Shown piece by piece: positions 33,857 through 46,599 of a stretch of 64,000 bases of DNA (position 1 is the first letter of the stretch; every line of letters begins with the position of its first letter). The stretch is from Neodontobutis hainanensis (lineage: Eukaryota; Chordata; Actinopteri; Gobiiformes; Odontobutidae). The notes beneath the pieces were generated by a model that worked only from the letters and a program-made list of their open reading frames with translations, was not told where the DNA came from and searched no databases. The position numbers and the translations under genes were made by a program. The stretch lies in assembly GCA_024349245.1 (NCBI GenBank), contig JALDNG010000041.1, positions 8,423,001 through 8,487,000 of the forward strand. Reading direction: 5' to 3'.

Positions 33857-34069
33857 ACAGGTACAACAATAAAAAATAAGCAAACCATAACATGTTTCAC
33901 AGAAAGTGTGATATACGTAATAAAATGTCCATGTGGTGTAGTGTATGTTGGCAAAAACCAGAAGAGCTTAACACAGAAGCAGTATTAGAAATCAATAAAT
34001 AAATACATTGGAATTGAAAACATTCAATTGCCAAAAAGAGGAGGAGGTGTTTATCTTATGTTAAGCTGA
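33857..34069 (+). pseudogene. Penelope-like element, GIY-YIG endonuclease remnant
   Basis: One continuous frame reads TGTTIKNKQTITCFTES, then VIYVIKCPCGVVYVGKNQKS (33909-33968), a stop at 33986-33988, then IGIENIQLPKRGGGVYLML (34007-34063) and a final stop at 34067. The V-I-Y...CPCG..YVGK block is the GIY-YIG core as it appears in Penelope-like retroelements, with the CPC(G) pair typical of them. The IGIE...P.RGG block is the conserved C-terminal segment found after it. The piece between them (arginine and glutamate helix) is deleted, so the nuclease would be inactive. No reverse transcriptase was found upstream. Confidence 0.75.
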
Positions 34070-34074
34070 TTGGG

Positions 34075-35190
34075 CCGTCTGTAAGTGCAGCACCCGCTAC
34101 TCATTTATGGAAAAGCAAAGTGAATCCGAGGTTCCAATAAAACCAGAAAAAGTCACTAGATTTATCGCAAGTTAGTTTTTTGAAAAAGAGTGGCTGGAGG
34201 GGTCTGAATAGTAAAATATAATGACGAAGTAGACAACCGTGAGGAATTGAACACTTCTTTTTTTAACCTTTAAATGATAACACAAATGGAGTTCAAAAGT
34301 ATAAGTATATAAGTATATATAAAAATCTATCTGGCAGATTGGGCTCACTATTTTATCAGACACACAAATGCTCAATATCACCAAAAAGGGAAATACGGAT
34401 GGAATGTAGAAACTTAAGTTTTGTTGAAGGTAGAGGTCAGAGGTCAGGGAGCAATACGACAGCGTTGGCGGACAGGGTCCGTATGAGATAAAGTGCTAGC
34501 GGCCTGCATGGGACAATAAAGTTTTATTTTGAGATGGTCCTGTGGGAGAGCCCTAGAGTGAGCCGAGCCGTGTTCAGGCCATTTGGCAGATCTCCCAATG
34601 CTTTGGTGTTGGTGTGCTTGATATAGGGCTCTGGGATCCGCCATGACAACTCCTTATTAAAACCTACTGTTTTTCCTTTTCTTCCATCCCCACATCTCTC
34701 TCTTTTGCTTCCTGTGTTTTCTTTACCCCCTCTAGACCCGACGTGGGGGTTGGGGTAGATTGGGAGAGGACATAAATTTACAAAGCCGCTTCAGGCAAGG
34801 TCTTCATCAGGAGCTCATTTCTCATCATTTTACCTCAAGTCAGCGGTCTGCCTGTGTAATTACTCTGGGTTTTCATAGTGAATACATCTCACAAACACAT
34901 GTTCTCCATTGTGTTATTTTGCACAATAAGGTTCAGCAAAAAGAACTGTAATAGTGGCAGATGAAAAAATATACATTAAACATGAAACAAAGTCATTATG
35001 TCCAACAGTCATAATAAATAATGAAAGTGGTCTGCACCTTTTATGTAAAATACTCTTTGAATACTGCATGAAAATCTGTTTTTAGGCTCACCTAAGCATT
35101 TTTTCTTATGTTTAAAACAACAGAATCTTGCCCCTCAAAAGGAAACATATCGCCACCAGGTCAGTAAACATAGATAATGTTTTAAAATAA
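34075..35190. other. Unclassified DNA
   Basis: No gene called. The 34430-34650 segment is GC-richer than its surroundings and contains AATAAAG; it might be an LTR or other repeat, but no ends could be identified. Confidence 0.4.
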
Positions 35191-35191
35191 T

Positions 35192-35409
35192 ATTCATTAA
35201 TTCATTTTGTCCTGTGTGGTTCTGTTAGGGTGACTGGAGCCTATCCCAGTAACTTTGGGGCTGAGGCGGGGTACACCCAGGACATTGGCCAGTTAGTCAC
35301 AAGGCGGAGGTTTAGACATAGACAGTGACAGACCACCATTCACGCTCACATTCATCCACTAGAGACACTTTAGAGGTGGGAGGAAGCCACTCTGCCCCGT
35401 GCAGCCCTG
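35192..35409 (-). mobile_element. tRNA-like dispersed repeat, copy 3 (internally deleted)
   Basis: The tail and body match copy 7 (ACTGGAGCCTATCCCAG, GGCCAGTTAGTCACAAGGC, CATTCATCCACTAGAGACAC). The sequence then jumps from the GTGGGAGGAAGCC block straight to the head remnant ACTCTGCCCCGTGCAGCCC, so about 100 bp is missing inside. Confidence 0.8.
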
Positions 35410-35414
35410 TTTTA

Positions 35415-36600
35415 AACAAATGAAGGACAGATATACGAAATTAAGATTTTTATCATGTATCATTACCTTGCCTTACTTTAATTTTGATAAAATGTTCACT
35501 GCATTCCACTTTGTATTCATTTCAGTTCAAATGGTATTATAATATTCATTTGTAACATGCTCTAGGTACCACCACTGGTTATTTCTCCGGAGCTATCTCT
35601 TACAAGTGTAAATCCATTTAAGTCACAAATTAGTCTGGAATGTTAACCAGGTCTCAGTGTCAAGTGTTCACATTTCCCATTCAAATCTTTCGTTTGCATC
35701 TCCACTTCCTGCCCTCGCTTCCCAAATCTGCAGCCTCTGTTTCCCTTCCTGAAGACTCGTTTCTTGTAGCTCTATATTTTGTCATGTGTAAATGATCCTG
35801 GTTGTAGTGTCCATTAAGATCCCAACATTTGAAGATTGGCATTTATGGTGACTCTGAAGACGGAGTATTGTTGATACATACTAATAATAATTTTCTGATG
35901 CTCAGAATGAGGCTCAGTTACGGTTAATATACAAGAGGCCTTTAATTCTCCAGATTAATGCACACAGCCACAGACTGTTATCCCCAGTAAGTACATGCTT
36001 TTAATGACTTTCACAACTTTATTCTTGACTTTAATATAGTTATATCACAATTTTATTCTCAAATGTTTTTTCTGTTGGTGTGACTCTAACAAGGAGATCG
36101 CATGTCTGTTCTCCTTTAGGACAGAGGCGGGTTTAAAGACATAAATCCTCTCGTTCCTTCTCTCTGGGTTTTCCTTCTAAACAAAGACAGTTTACGGTCA
36201 ACGTACAACTATCTGCAAACTGATTAATTGTCCACTCCATACACAGGCAGCGGAGCATTGCAGTGTTTTGCCCTCCTAACGTGAAGTTTTACCACTTTGC
36301 GTCTGTACATATTGAAATTCCATATTGGAAATTTAAAGAACACAAGCTTGAATGAGAAATGCATTTAGACCCACATGCCCTTCTGGAGTAGATGACTTTG
36401 CACCCAGCCTTTGTCCTTCTTCCATTAGTAATTATGTGGCTACTGAAATATTAATTTAGTATTTCTAACCAGCAGCTATGAGAGTCTTTGATTATAATAT
36501 TCTCCCAAAGAGGTCAAATCTATTGGACAAATAATAACCTGGACAGTGGTGTTATATATAGGTACGTTCCACTGAACCAGCCTTGGCTGTAAACCATAGT
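35415..36600. other. Unique DNA, no gene seen
   Basis: No coding domain or repeat recognised. The part at 36350-36540 has a mixed-composition, homeodomain-word-containing character (TTAGTAATTATG, ATTAATTTAG) and is a weak conserved-noncoding candidate. Confidence 0.45.

Positions 36601-36602
<2 letters not shown>

Positions 36603-36695
<93 letters not shown>
36603..36695. repeat. (GT)n microsatellite
   Basis: More than 90 bp of nearly pure GT dinucleotide, followed after a short interruption by a further GT block to about 36708. Confidence 0.99.
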
Positions 36696-36699
<4 letters not shown>

Positions 36700-36709
36700 G
36701 TGTGTGTGC

Positions 36710-38270
36710 TTTAAGGTGTGACTTTGCAGTGATTAATGTCCTGCGTCTCTGGTCTGTGAGAGGGAGATAATACAGGAGCCAGTGGCCTTTGTGTTCCCAG
36801 TTTGTGTTAATGCCTGCACCTATCAGGAGATTTTAAAAGGCTTAAGAATCACATTTGCTGGGCTCTCTTCATGGCTAGAAGAAGAGCGAGACCCACAGAA
36901 TGAAGTACAGTGGAAAATATAAAGGAGATGAATAAAGTGGTAAAAGCAATGCAACTAAAGCAACTGTTGTCAGTGGTTTGAATACATTTACAAGGTTCTT
37001 TATGAAAGCATGGGGTTTTATTTTTATGTAAAATGTCCATGATATACAATTGTTGTTGGTTACCTTTGCACACATTGCTGTGCTGGCCACAAATAATATG
37101 TATATATACATTTTTGTTTATCAGTATTATAAGCTGATAGAAAATGTATGATAAGATCATCGTACATTTGATAGGAGAAGAGGGTGATAAATTTAAGTAA
37201 CAATGGATACCTTTTCATTTTATTTTTTTGCTTGCCAGAATAATTTGTGTTGTATGTGCATACTTGCGCCAAAAAAATGTCTGTGGCTAAAAACACAAGC
37301 TCAAGTTAAACTGATGTAGCAAATGTTTTGTAATGAGAGAAGATTGGGCTAAGTAATAGTAAAATAGTTTTGAGGCACCACCTTGTAGAGGAAAATAATT
37401 ATAAAACCTAATATGACTTTAAACGTGAGTTTAGCACAAGTTTGTTGACAGACATTGATCAGGAGTGAACCACACTTAAGAATAAACGGAAGACTTAAGA
37501 GAACCATACTTAAGAACTGTTGTAATGAAAAGAAAATGGAGGACCAAAATGGCAGTTCAAAATGTTTATTTAACAAAACTAGAGTGGAAAGTGGAGATCG
37601 AGCAGATAGTGGACGGTGGAGCAGAGTAGGTGTCTGAAGGTAAGTTTTCAAAAAACAAGACTATCCCAACTTTATCCCACATAGTGTAACCCAAAAGGTA
37701 ACCAACACTCTGGCTAAGACTGGAGGACTGAAGAGGCTTCTTATGCTGGAGAGAACGCAGGCCCAGCTGGGCATATATTACATATTTAACATGACATGTG
37801 GAGAAGACAGACAAAGGAATTTATGTTGGCAAAATATCACATGACGAGTAGCTTACCTCAACTAACAGGAGGTATGTCAGTACAACACGGATTTTAGCTC
37901 CAGAAAACATTAAATTTGTAAATTCCCAGATAGATCCATCACTAAATTTAAAGCTGCTTACAACTGCATGGCATTTGAGAATGCTACAATTGTATTTGCA
38001 CTCAGAAGACAGTGTTTATGATGAATTCATTGATTTACCAGGATTTCACACACATATTGGCCAGGCTAGCTCACGGTGTCATCCGTTGATAAAGCATGCT
38101 TAATCTTAGAGCCAATGCAAGAACAAATATGAATATGTTAACTTAATTGCTTTGGTTATAAAGCATTTACAACAACAACAACAAAAAAACACAATTCCAA
38201 AGAGCAATGCTTCTGTGGTGAACAAAATAAAACCTATAAATACATCTTCAAGAGACTGAATTTGCCATAA
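36710..38270. other. Unique DNA, no gene seen
   Basis: Short direct repeats of ACTTAAGA occur three times at about 37473-37516. No gene or family recognised. Confidence 0.45.
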
Positions 38271-38274
38271 AAAA

Positions 38275-38412
38275 TATACTCTTCTGTTTGCTACAATGGA
38301 CTGGACCATCTGAACACTGTTGGAGGATAAATAAATTCATGGTTCTTTCTTATAACTTTCAGGATTTGGAAATCTCACCACTACCTTATACTAAAAACTA
38401 CACATTGCACCT
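38275..38412. mobile_element. Right half of a TTAA-type MITE
   Basis: The segment ends ACTACACATTGCACCT directly before TTAA (38413-38416). The inverted terminus AGGTGCAATGTGTAGT shares its first seven bases with the right end of the MITE at 50792-51167, also at a TTAA. The interior (GGACTGGACCATCTGAACAC, TTCATGGTTCTTTCTTATAA) is familiar from percomorph sequences. No left terminus was found, so the copy is partial. Confidence 0.5.
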
Positions 38413-38419
38413 TTAATGT

Positions 38420-40245
38420 GTGTTTATAATCTCAATGATATGAGAAAAATATTGTCTGCTTTAAGTAAAAATATAAGAAAAAGGCACTTTGTTGGTACAA
38501 AAATAAAGAATTTCCTTCACAGTGATGAAGGCCTGGTGTGCTAAAACGCACTGAAGTGGTATGATTAACTTTACATAGCCAACAGAGCGCCTTGGAATAT
38601 CATTAAGATTCTAACGTCCCCCTGTTTTCCAAAGAACACCTGTTCACAAAAAAAATATTCAGTTCCCATGAAGTGCTCTACTGCATATGTTTTTTTCTTT
38701 AATACAAATATGCATATACATGTGTTTAGTTGTGCTTCTCGCAGCCCAAATTTAGAGGAAAGTATAACATTACTGTTCTTGGTTTTATACAGAATATTCC
38801 CCCAAAGATGTGATAAAATATGACATATTAATATTTAAACAAACCTGACACTTCAGTCAGAGAAGGTAAAAATGTCAGTTGTTGTTCAAGCATTACTCGT
38901 GTTTTTGTCCAGAAATGTCCATATCTTGTCATTTTGATGCTAATGTATTCTTAGATAAACCAATCCATGGCCCCTCCTTATTTACTCAAAATACATACAG
39001 TTGTCTATACTAGTCTTGTATATTTCTTACCATTGACAAAATACAGTTGCTTAGGTGTAACATTTATCCGAGCAAACTGGTTAGTTATTTAAACCTGGCA
39101 ACAGAAACAGGAACATGAATCACAAAGTGTAATGGCCAGCGGAGTTGCCAAGTTGCAGTGTTTGCGCTTGTCTGACAAATGTGAAGGAGGAAGGAACTCA
39201 AGGCTACAGAGACAGCAGGGGAAGGAGAACAAAATGGACAGCTCCCGCTTTCTCAAAAGAAAAGAAACACTTTTGAAGACACATTCTTCTGGCATCAGAG
39301 TCAAGGCACAACAACAAATGCTCTGTTCTGATTAGCCTAGCTCTCGCTTTTAAATGTGCTTTACGCATGTCTAAAAACACATCACCTATTCACTATTGCT
39401 CAAGTGAGTTTGTCTGGAGCAAGAGGATCTAAGCTCGGTTTGACTTGTGTCAGATCTCGCTGCTTTCCAACAAAAGCTGTGCATTTACAATTTGTTCTAT
39501 TCACCATTATGGCAGGAAAAAATGAAGCGAAAGAATAAATAGCACCAGCGAAGATATCAAAAGCTGTTCAGTCAACACTTAAATTGCAGTTATAGACTTA
39601 AATATCACAAATGGCGTTTACTGTTAGCTCTGTCCAACATTTAACACAGTAGTTAGTGCACTCAAGAATCAGCAAAGCAGCACAATATATGAAGCTTTTT
39701 TAGCTTGCAAGTTTATAAATGTAATACAAAAAGATTTTTACAGAAATTCATCTTTTTTCAGTTTTGGTGTAAACTACAACTGTTGAAGCACATAAACTGC
39801 ACGGTTTGGGGGCGTGATTGAAAACAGTGGCAGTGACAGTTACTGCTTTGCAAACCCCTCTTTGACTTAGTGGGGTATCATTGTGAGATAGAATGGCTCC
39901 CCTCAGCTAATTTAGCACTGTTTTTTAGCAGTTGAGTTAGTTAGAGCCACTCACAAAAAGTCTGCATAGATGGCTCTAGAGTTGATCAAATTTAAATATT
40001 CTCTTTTATCAGCTATATTTAAAAATGAACATCAAAAAAGCACCTACTGTTTTATGAAACCCAACAAGATAATATGCTAAGATTAGATGAGAAAGAGCCT
40101 AAATCAATCTGTGATTAAAGTGGCAAATAGGAACAAAACAGTGAGAGAATCTAAAGTTAGACGCACCACGGCACAACAGTCACATCCCAGTTCAGAAGAA
40201 GAAGAGAATGGCGTGTCTCGGAAATGGAAGACTGCATTCCCCCAG
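38420..40245. other. Unique DNA, no gene seen
   Basis: No family or coding domain recognised. Open frames at 39132-39335 and 40087-40272 have no recognisable motif. Confidence 0.45.
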
Positions 40246-40248
40246 GGT

Positions 40249-40278
40249 CTGGTCTCAGCAGAGTTCTGCTGAGACCAG
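40249..40278. repeat. Perfect 13-bp hairpin with 4-nt loop
   Basis: Left arm CTGGTCTCAGCAG (40249-40261), loop AGTT, right arm CTGCTGAGACCAG (40266-40278), with no mismatch. It is GC-rich for this AT-rich region and not part of a repeat I recognise. Confidence 0.95.
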
Positions 40279-40569
40279 TTTTAGAATGTAGCTACACAAC
40301 AGAGTCTGTTGTTCTTCACTTTATAATTTTCTACTGTTGTGGCATGTAGCAGAGCGTTCCTACAAAACAAATTCACCAGAGGGAATTGTACACGTGAACA
40401 TTTGCTCAAAACAGAAATCGCCTCTTTGTGTTGAATTATATGAAGTAAATTGTCATTGGACTGATGTCTTACTTTACCGTGTTGTTGGCTAGACAATAAA
40501 CATTACTTTATGATGTATATATTGGTTTACAACATAAAGTAATCTCATGAAGACATTATTATTCCGTAA

Positions 40570-40797
40570 ATTTTCTATTGCTTAGTTCCGTTAAGGGGCA
40601 CCGGTGACTGGAGACTATCCCAGCAGCTTTGGGCCTGAGGTGGGGCACACTCTGGACAGTGGCCAGTTAGTCGCAGGGCTAACATTTAGCCATAGACAGT
40701 GACATACAACCATTCACTAGGAACACTTTAGAGTTGCCAATTGACATATACATGCATGTCTTTGGTCGGTGGGAGGAAGCCGGAGTACCAGGAGAGA
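40570..40797 (-). mobile_element. tRNA-like dispersed repeat, copy 4
   Basis: Body and tail match copy 7: TATCCCAGCAGCTTTGGGCC, CTGGACAGTGGCCAGTTAGT, CACTTTAGAGTTGCCAATTG, GTGGGAGGAAGCCGGAGTAC. It stops at the AGGAGAGA segment, so the tRNA-like head is missing (5' truncation). Confidence 0.85.
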
Positions 40798-40799
40798 TG

Positions 40800-43700
40800 A
40801 CCATTAGAGGCCTGCACAAACAGTATTTCAGTTCAAATACTAAACAAATGCAGACCTCACCTTCAGGAACAAAATGTTGCTGCAACAAGCCAATGTATTG
40901 TTAGTTTTGTTTCACAGAATCAATTTTCTTTTGACATTTAGTGACTTACAGGAGCTTTATGCATGATTGCAATCCACTTAATGTTAAACAAGCAAGACTG
41001 TAAAACTTTGCTTACACCAGGACCCCTAATATTAGTTAGTCTTGCATTGCTTATAAATTAACTCTGTTACTGTTTGATTATGTAACTGAAAATAGCCCAT
41101 ACAAATATTTAAATCATTTTTTTACTTATATGGCAAGATGCAACACTAAAATCATGTGCCACATTAACAGCAGCTTCATAGAGTGGAAATATAAATGTTT
41201 ATTGAAATAAAACAAAATGTGCAAATGCAAAATGTGGACAATTGAGGTGTTAAGTGTCCAAGCCCATGTTAACAATGTTACAAGACTCAAAGTTTTATCA
41301 GTTTAAGCACATTTACTAACTACATTATTAATATGTTACCATGCCTCACACCCAACGTGATTGATTACAAATTATTTTTGTGATTGATAACAAATCCATA
41401 GCCATGACTTTGGTTACCCAGTTATTGGGTTATTGTTTATATTATATTATTGCCATTATTTCCTCATTATATTGAGCTGATCATGTAAGTAGAAAAGTTT
41501 AAATAATTTTTGCTGATCTCATTGCATTTCATTTTTTAATTGTGTACATACAAACAATACAAATACAAAAATATTCAAATGATGAAAACTTGTCAGTATA
41601 TTTTTGTATTAATTTGGAAATCCAGATTGGTGCAATCTAATCTGTGCAGATTGAAGCGGTTTTAGAACTGCTGCGTATCTAGGGCTCCGACCTGCTCCCC
41701 CAGGTCATCGATGCAACGCAGCGGATGCTATGGAAATGCTCTCATTGAAAACTATATTGTGTATTTTCTGCGGTGTGCATGTGGAAATTGGTGGTCAGCA
41801 CATGCATTTGTCTTACTCAGGTTTTAAAGGTGCTTTCTATACACTATGCTTAAATGTTTTATGACACAGGAGCTGCAAAACCCTGGCAGCTGTAGGCTTC
41901 TAACATACTGCTCCATGATCAGCTTTGTGAGCTGGGGCAAGCTCCTTAATGAGTCTCAGCAGTGTTTGCAAATGAGCAAGTTGTCACCACTTGTTGGCAG
42001 GTCAAGCCAGATTGTTATGCAGGGCGCACTTTCTTGTTAAACACTGCAGTTCTGCAAAAAGGAGTGTGGCAGTAAAAAAAAGAAAAAAATGAAGCTTTAC
42101 AGTGTGTTGGAGTGGAAGCAAGATGAGGAGAAAAATCACAGTTTTTTCCTTACAGCTGGCGTTTGAGAGCACTAATCAGCAGTCTGAACAGGGATGACTG
42201 AAGGAGCCTTTCCATAGATAGAATCCATCCATTAAACTGTCAGAGTATAATTTGGACATGCTTCAAGGGTTCACTGTCTGTAATTATCTCCATTTGTTTG
42301 AAAAATTAAGAAATCACTTAGGCTATATGATCATGACACGTGACTTGGATGGATTGATGTACTTTGCATTCGGCAAATGTTGCATTTTCCTGTACTTTCC
42401 TTGATTGACACACTGACTAAATACTATTTAATGCAGACAGTGGGCTTAAAGCTTAATTGTTGAAGTGGTAAAAGCATCTTCAGATTCCCAAGGAATATCA
42501 TGGCAGCATCTAGCCCAGCAATTGCCTTTTACTGACAAGTCCTGTTTTCCATATGTGCTCCTTTTTCACATGATTTACATTGTGGTTATTTTATTTACTG
42601 AATGTTATCTATCTGAACAAATATTTCAATTTACGGTTGAATGAGAAGTGGTACTATTTTTAGTGCCTATAATTGCTATATATAATAAGTGCCTATAATA
42701 TACAGTACTTTCCTGTCTATTTTTTTTAAATTATAGCCCCCACCTCAAAAACAAAAAAAAGAAACCGTACTTTTTAACATTTAATTTGAACAATTTGTAC
42801 ATGCATAACTTTTTTAAATAGTTTAAAACAAATCTGACAATAACAATTTTTATTGCCTCCAACATTTACAATAAAGACACCATGACATTGTATTTTAAGA
42901 AATTTTCACAACTCTATTATCAGTTCATAGACTGTATGCTCAGATTTAGCGAGCTAAACAGTTTATAACAGTCCAAAATGGAAAATGCTAATCTTTATTG
43001 TTTAAGCTGTTTATTGCTCTCCTATTCCCATACCACTACCATAAAATAGAGCATTACACTAGCAGTAAATTAGCTTAAATAAAGCAATAGAGCTGTTCAG
43101 AAGAAATACAAACTCATTTTCTGACCTTCAACAAAAGGAAATATTGGTCTGAGTGAAAGTTTTAGGGCAGTCATTAAAACAACAAGGCTCCTCAGGAGAA
43201 TATGGGTGAGAAGAGGCTATCCAGCACAGATTAGATTGTGGGGGATCCACCACAGACACAAATCTTGCAGATGTTGGCTCGTGGGCACAAGGGAACAGCC
43301 AACTCCCGCCTTTATCTTGGGAGAGGCAGGAAGGAAAGTCACCTTGATTAAATTAGTTGTATATGAAAATGGGGTTATGCCTGTTGGGAGTATGTGACAA
43401 GGGCTTATAAACCTCGTCTTTCACTAGCCTGTGAAAAGGACTGTTTAATTCCTCCCTTTTTGTTGCAAGTTATATTTCTACACAGTCTTTTGTCCCGCCA
43501 GGCCTTTGTGTGTCAAGATCAATGGAGAATCCTCATTTGGTTACTGTCCCTTCCACTTATTCACGACGTAAGATTATATTAGCCTCTTGGAAAATGTGTC
43601 CTGTTTGGATTCTATGGTCCCTTTACCCTACTTTTTCATGATATGCTAATATTTAGCATTCATTTCCATTCCAAATAAGAATGCAAAGATTTGTATTCTC

Positions 43701-44790
43701 ACTTGTAAATAGCATAAATAGTCCTTTTGTGACAATGATAATGCCATTTGGCATCCTTGTTTGCACTTGACTCCACTTTTTCTGTGGTTTACGGTAACTT
43801 TAACCATTCAAACCAACAAACCCAACAAAGATTTCTATCGAGTTCCCAATGTGGAGGTCCACAAAGGCAAAAAAGTGACAGAAAAAAAGAACCTTCCACC
43901 TTTTTTTTTAGGTCGGGAGCAGTAGAGTTGCATAATGCCCATGTGTTTAGTACCGTTGTGACCACTTGGTCACTGTAACATTAGCTAGTTGTCAGGAGGA
44001 GCATAAAAACAATTTTTGAGGACAATGATACCCTGGTACTTTATGGCTCCACCAACAAGGGGACATTTCTAAACCGGTTTAAAGAATGGTTTGACTTACA
44101 CATCTATTGCTAACACACAAGATATAAAAAAGACACCTTGGTGAAAATTAAATGACAGTACTTGTTTAGTTTAGGGCTGTATTTTTGCTTCATCAGAATC
44201 ACCTGATTGCACATAAGCTGAGATGTCAAGCCCAAAGTATGACTGTAATTATTTTGCTAAAACTTAGCAAAAAGTCATTTCAGACTGTTGCAATGACATC
44301 TTCAAAACCTTCAACCATCAACAATATTGACTGTATATTATCAGGTCTGGAATATAAGGCATTTCTAACTCGACTACAACCAACTGTAAGGCCCTGTTCC
44401 AATATATGCACTTTTACTCCCCAAGAATGCTGAGGGGTGCAAGGCCATCTAAGGGTGTATAAAGGACATAGGTGTGGTAGAGAACATTACTGGTACACAG
44501 TACAATTAGAGCAGTGGTTCTTAAAACCTTTGATAGGAGTACCACTGGTGCCAATAATCTATTAATCTAATCTATATATAGTCTATATTATTATTATTAT
44601 CACTACACAGTGACTCAACAATAGCCATAATAACAATTCATACCACATAGAGAACCACAGAGAGAACACTCCCCCCCAGCTCCATAGCTACGGTCAGAAG
44701 TCGCAGATCGGAGAAGAGAATAACAGTTAGATTGTCTAATCAGACAAATCTGATTCAAATCCCTGCAAACAGATAAAGTCTGGTCCTGCT
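40800..44790. other. Unique DNA, no gene seen
   Basis: About 4 kb with no repeat family or coding domain recognised. A direct repeat of AGTGCCTATAAT occurs at about 42661 and 42690. Confidence 0.45.
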
Positions 44791-44799
44791 CAAACACAC

Positions 44800-45440
44800 T
44801 TGAAACTTGCAGTGTTCAATGTCAGGTTTTTGGGAAAGAAATCTTTTTTAATTAATGATTTTATAATTTCAAATAAGCTTGATTTTATGTTTTTGACAGA
44901 AACATAGTCAAAGCAAGACCTGGAAATGCGATCATTATTGAATCCACCCCATCGAATTCCACCTTTGTATCCAAAATGAAAACAAAAAGGGTGGTGGTGT
45001 ATGTGCCTTTCTTAGGGATAATATTCTTATCCAGAAACTTGGGGAGTTTTCATCATTTGAGTATGTGTCATTCAAAATGGAGTCTATTTTATATGTTGTT
45101 CTTTACAAACCACCCCAACAATGTCATGATTTTATTGATGAGTTACTGAAATGCTTTCAGTTATCTGCACACAATTTGAACAAAAAAGTCATATCAGGTG
45201 ATTTTAATGTGCATGTGGATAATGTTTGTGACAGGAATGCCAAAGAACTTTCTACTGTTCTTGATTATTTTGGTCTTTGTCAGCATGTTAATGAGCCAAG
45301 CTATAACAGAGGTCACACTCTGGACCTGGTCATTACAAAGGCTGTTCATATTTCAGATGCCACTGTGATTGATATTGCTCTGATCATTCTTGTGTCTTCT
45401 GTTAAGAAGAGGCACATTAATGATAACACCAGAAAAAGAA
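44800..45440 (+). pseudogene. L2-like LINE, endonuclease (APE-type) domain
   Basis: The frame opens LKLAVFNVRFLGKKSFL (from 44800), then ISNKLDFMFLTET (to 44908), which holds the catalytic TET motif, and then a stop. After frame changes near 44910-44985, GGGVCAFLRDNILIQ resumes, then SILYVVLYKPPQ (about 45082-45117), ISGDFNVHVDN (about 45193-45225) with the catalytic GDFN motif, and YNRGHTLDLVITK (about 45304-45342). These are apurinic-like endonuclease motifs in the correct order. The downstream catalytic SDH motif is missing (reads ALIIL). No reverse transcriptase follows. In the intact element this domain nicks target DNA to start reverse transcription. This copy is truncated at the 3' side and broken. 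Confidence 0.88.
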
Positions 45441-45499
45441 GAAAAAGTACTTGTATATGCATTATAGTTTTTGGCAAAAGATATTTTTAGAACCCACAG

Positions 45500-46595
45500 C
45501 AGCCATCGAGCATAATATCAACTGAAGTTAAACGCTTATTTAAATGTCCAGACATAAATATCATACTAAAATACAAACTTTCTATCAATTATCCATAATT
45601 TAATCCATTTATTATTGTTTCCTTTTTGTGTGTTCCTGTTCTGAGCATTCGAAGACCTATTTTAGAATGGTAAATTATCTGTGACAGTTTCAACCATGTG
45701 ACAGAGAAGAAAGGGAATCAAAGTGTGCTGTGTCAGTGGCGGCATGCTGGGGTTTGTGGTCTGGTACACTTGGCTTGGTAAACTGCTCTCCTCACACATC
45801 AAAGCCACAAGCACAAGAGGAAGGCCTATCGGAAGGAAGAGTGTGCTGAGATCGCTAATGGATAAATAATAATGCTGTAGTGGATATATGTCTTGGTTTT
45901 AAATGCCCTTTAAACAAAAGTGTGATGTTCATATTGTTTTATGTGCTGCAGCAACAAAAAGGTTTCCAAAATATTGAGTATGACACAAGCTAAAGATTCT
46001 TTACTTGTATTATACAATATATATTATATTATATTTTTTTGTTCATTTATGTTTGCCGTCTTTTTTGGAGGGCCACAGAACTGTGACACAAAGTAGTGAT
46101 ACAATCTTTGAAAAGCCACTTAGATATACGTAAAAGAAAATTAATTCAGTCACAAGGGGAATGCAGTTCCCTAATTTTTTATCCTTTATTAATTTTACCC
46201 ATTATTATATTGTTGAGCTCTTTCCCATTGATCCCTGTCATAGTCTGAGAGACAAGCAGCAGGTAGAAGCAGTATGGCAGTGTACATCTTAACAGTGTGT
46301 GAAAGAAACGCATGTTAAAAAAGCTCTTACATAAATAATGCAGATATTGTGTTTGTGTCAGTAAACATAATGACATTGTTGCCCCACAGAAGTGGGTGTG
46401 GTCTTCTGAGGGTTCTCCTCCAGATCCAGCTTTCTCACATTCATAGAGAGCCTAAGATCTCTGTGGGTCAAAAGCTTCCTTTAATTTGGCCATAGTGAAT
46501 AAATGTCAGTGTCTGTAAGTGTTAGCCCTGTGACTGCCCAGTGTGTACGCCTAACCCAGTGTATCCCCATATGCACTATATATATTCATTATTAC
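45500..46595. other. Unique DNA, no gene seen
   Basis: No coding domain or repeat recognised beyond short AT-rich runs at 46015-46040. Confidence 0.45.
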
Positions 46596-46599
46596 ATTT

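Noticed and set aside
34430..34650. GC-richer block with AATAAAG as a possible LTR
   Set aside because: No TG...CA ends, target duplication or second copy visible.
36849..37160. 103-codon hydrophobic frame on the minus strand
   Set aside because: No membrane-protein family recognised; AT-rich DNA gives hydrophobic frames by chance.
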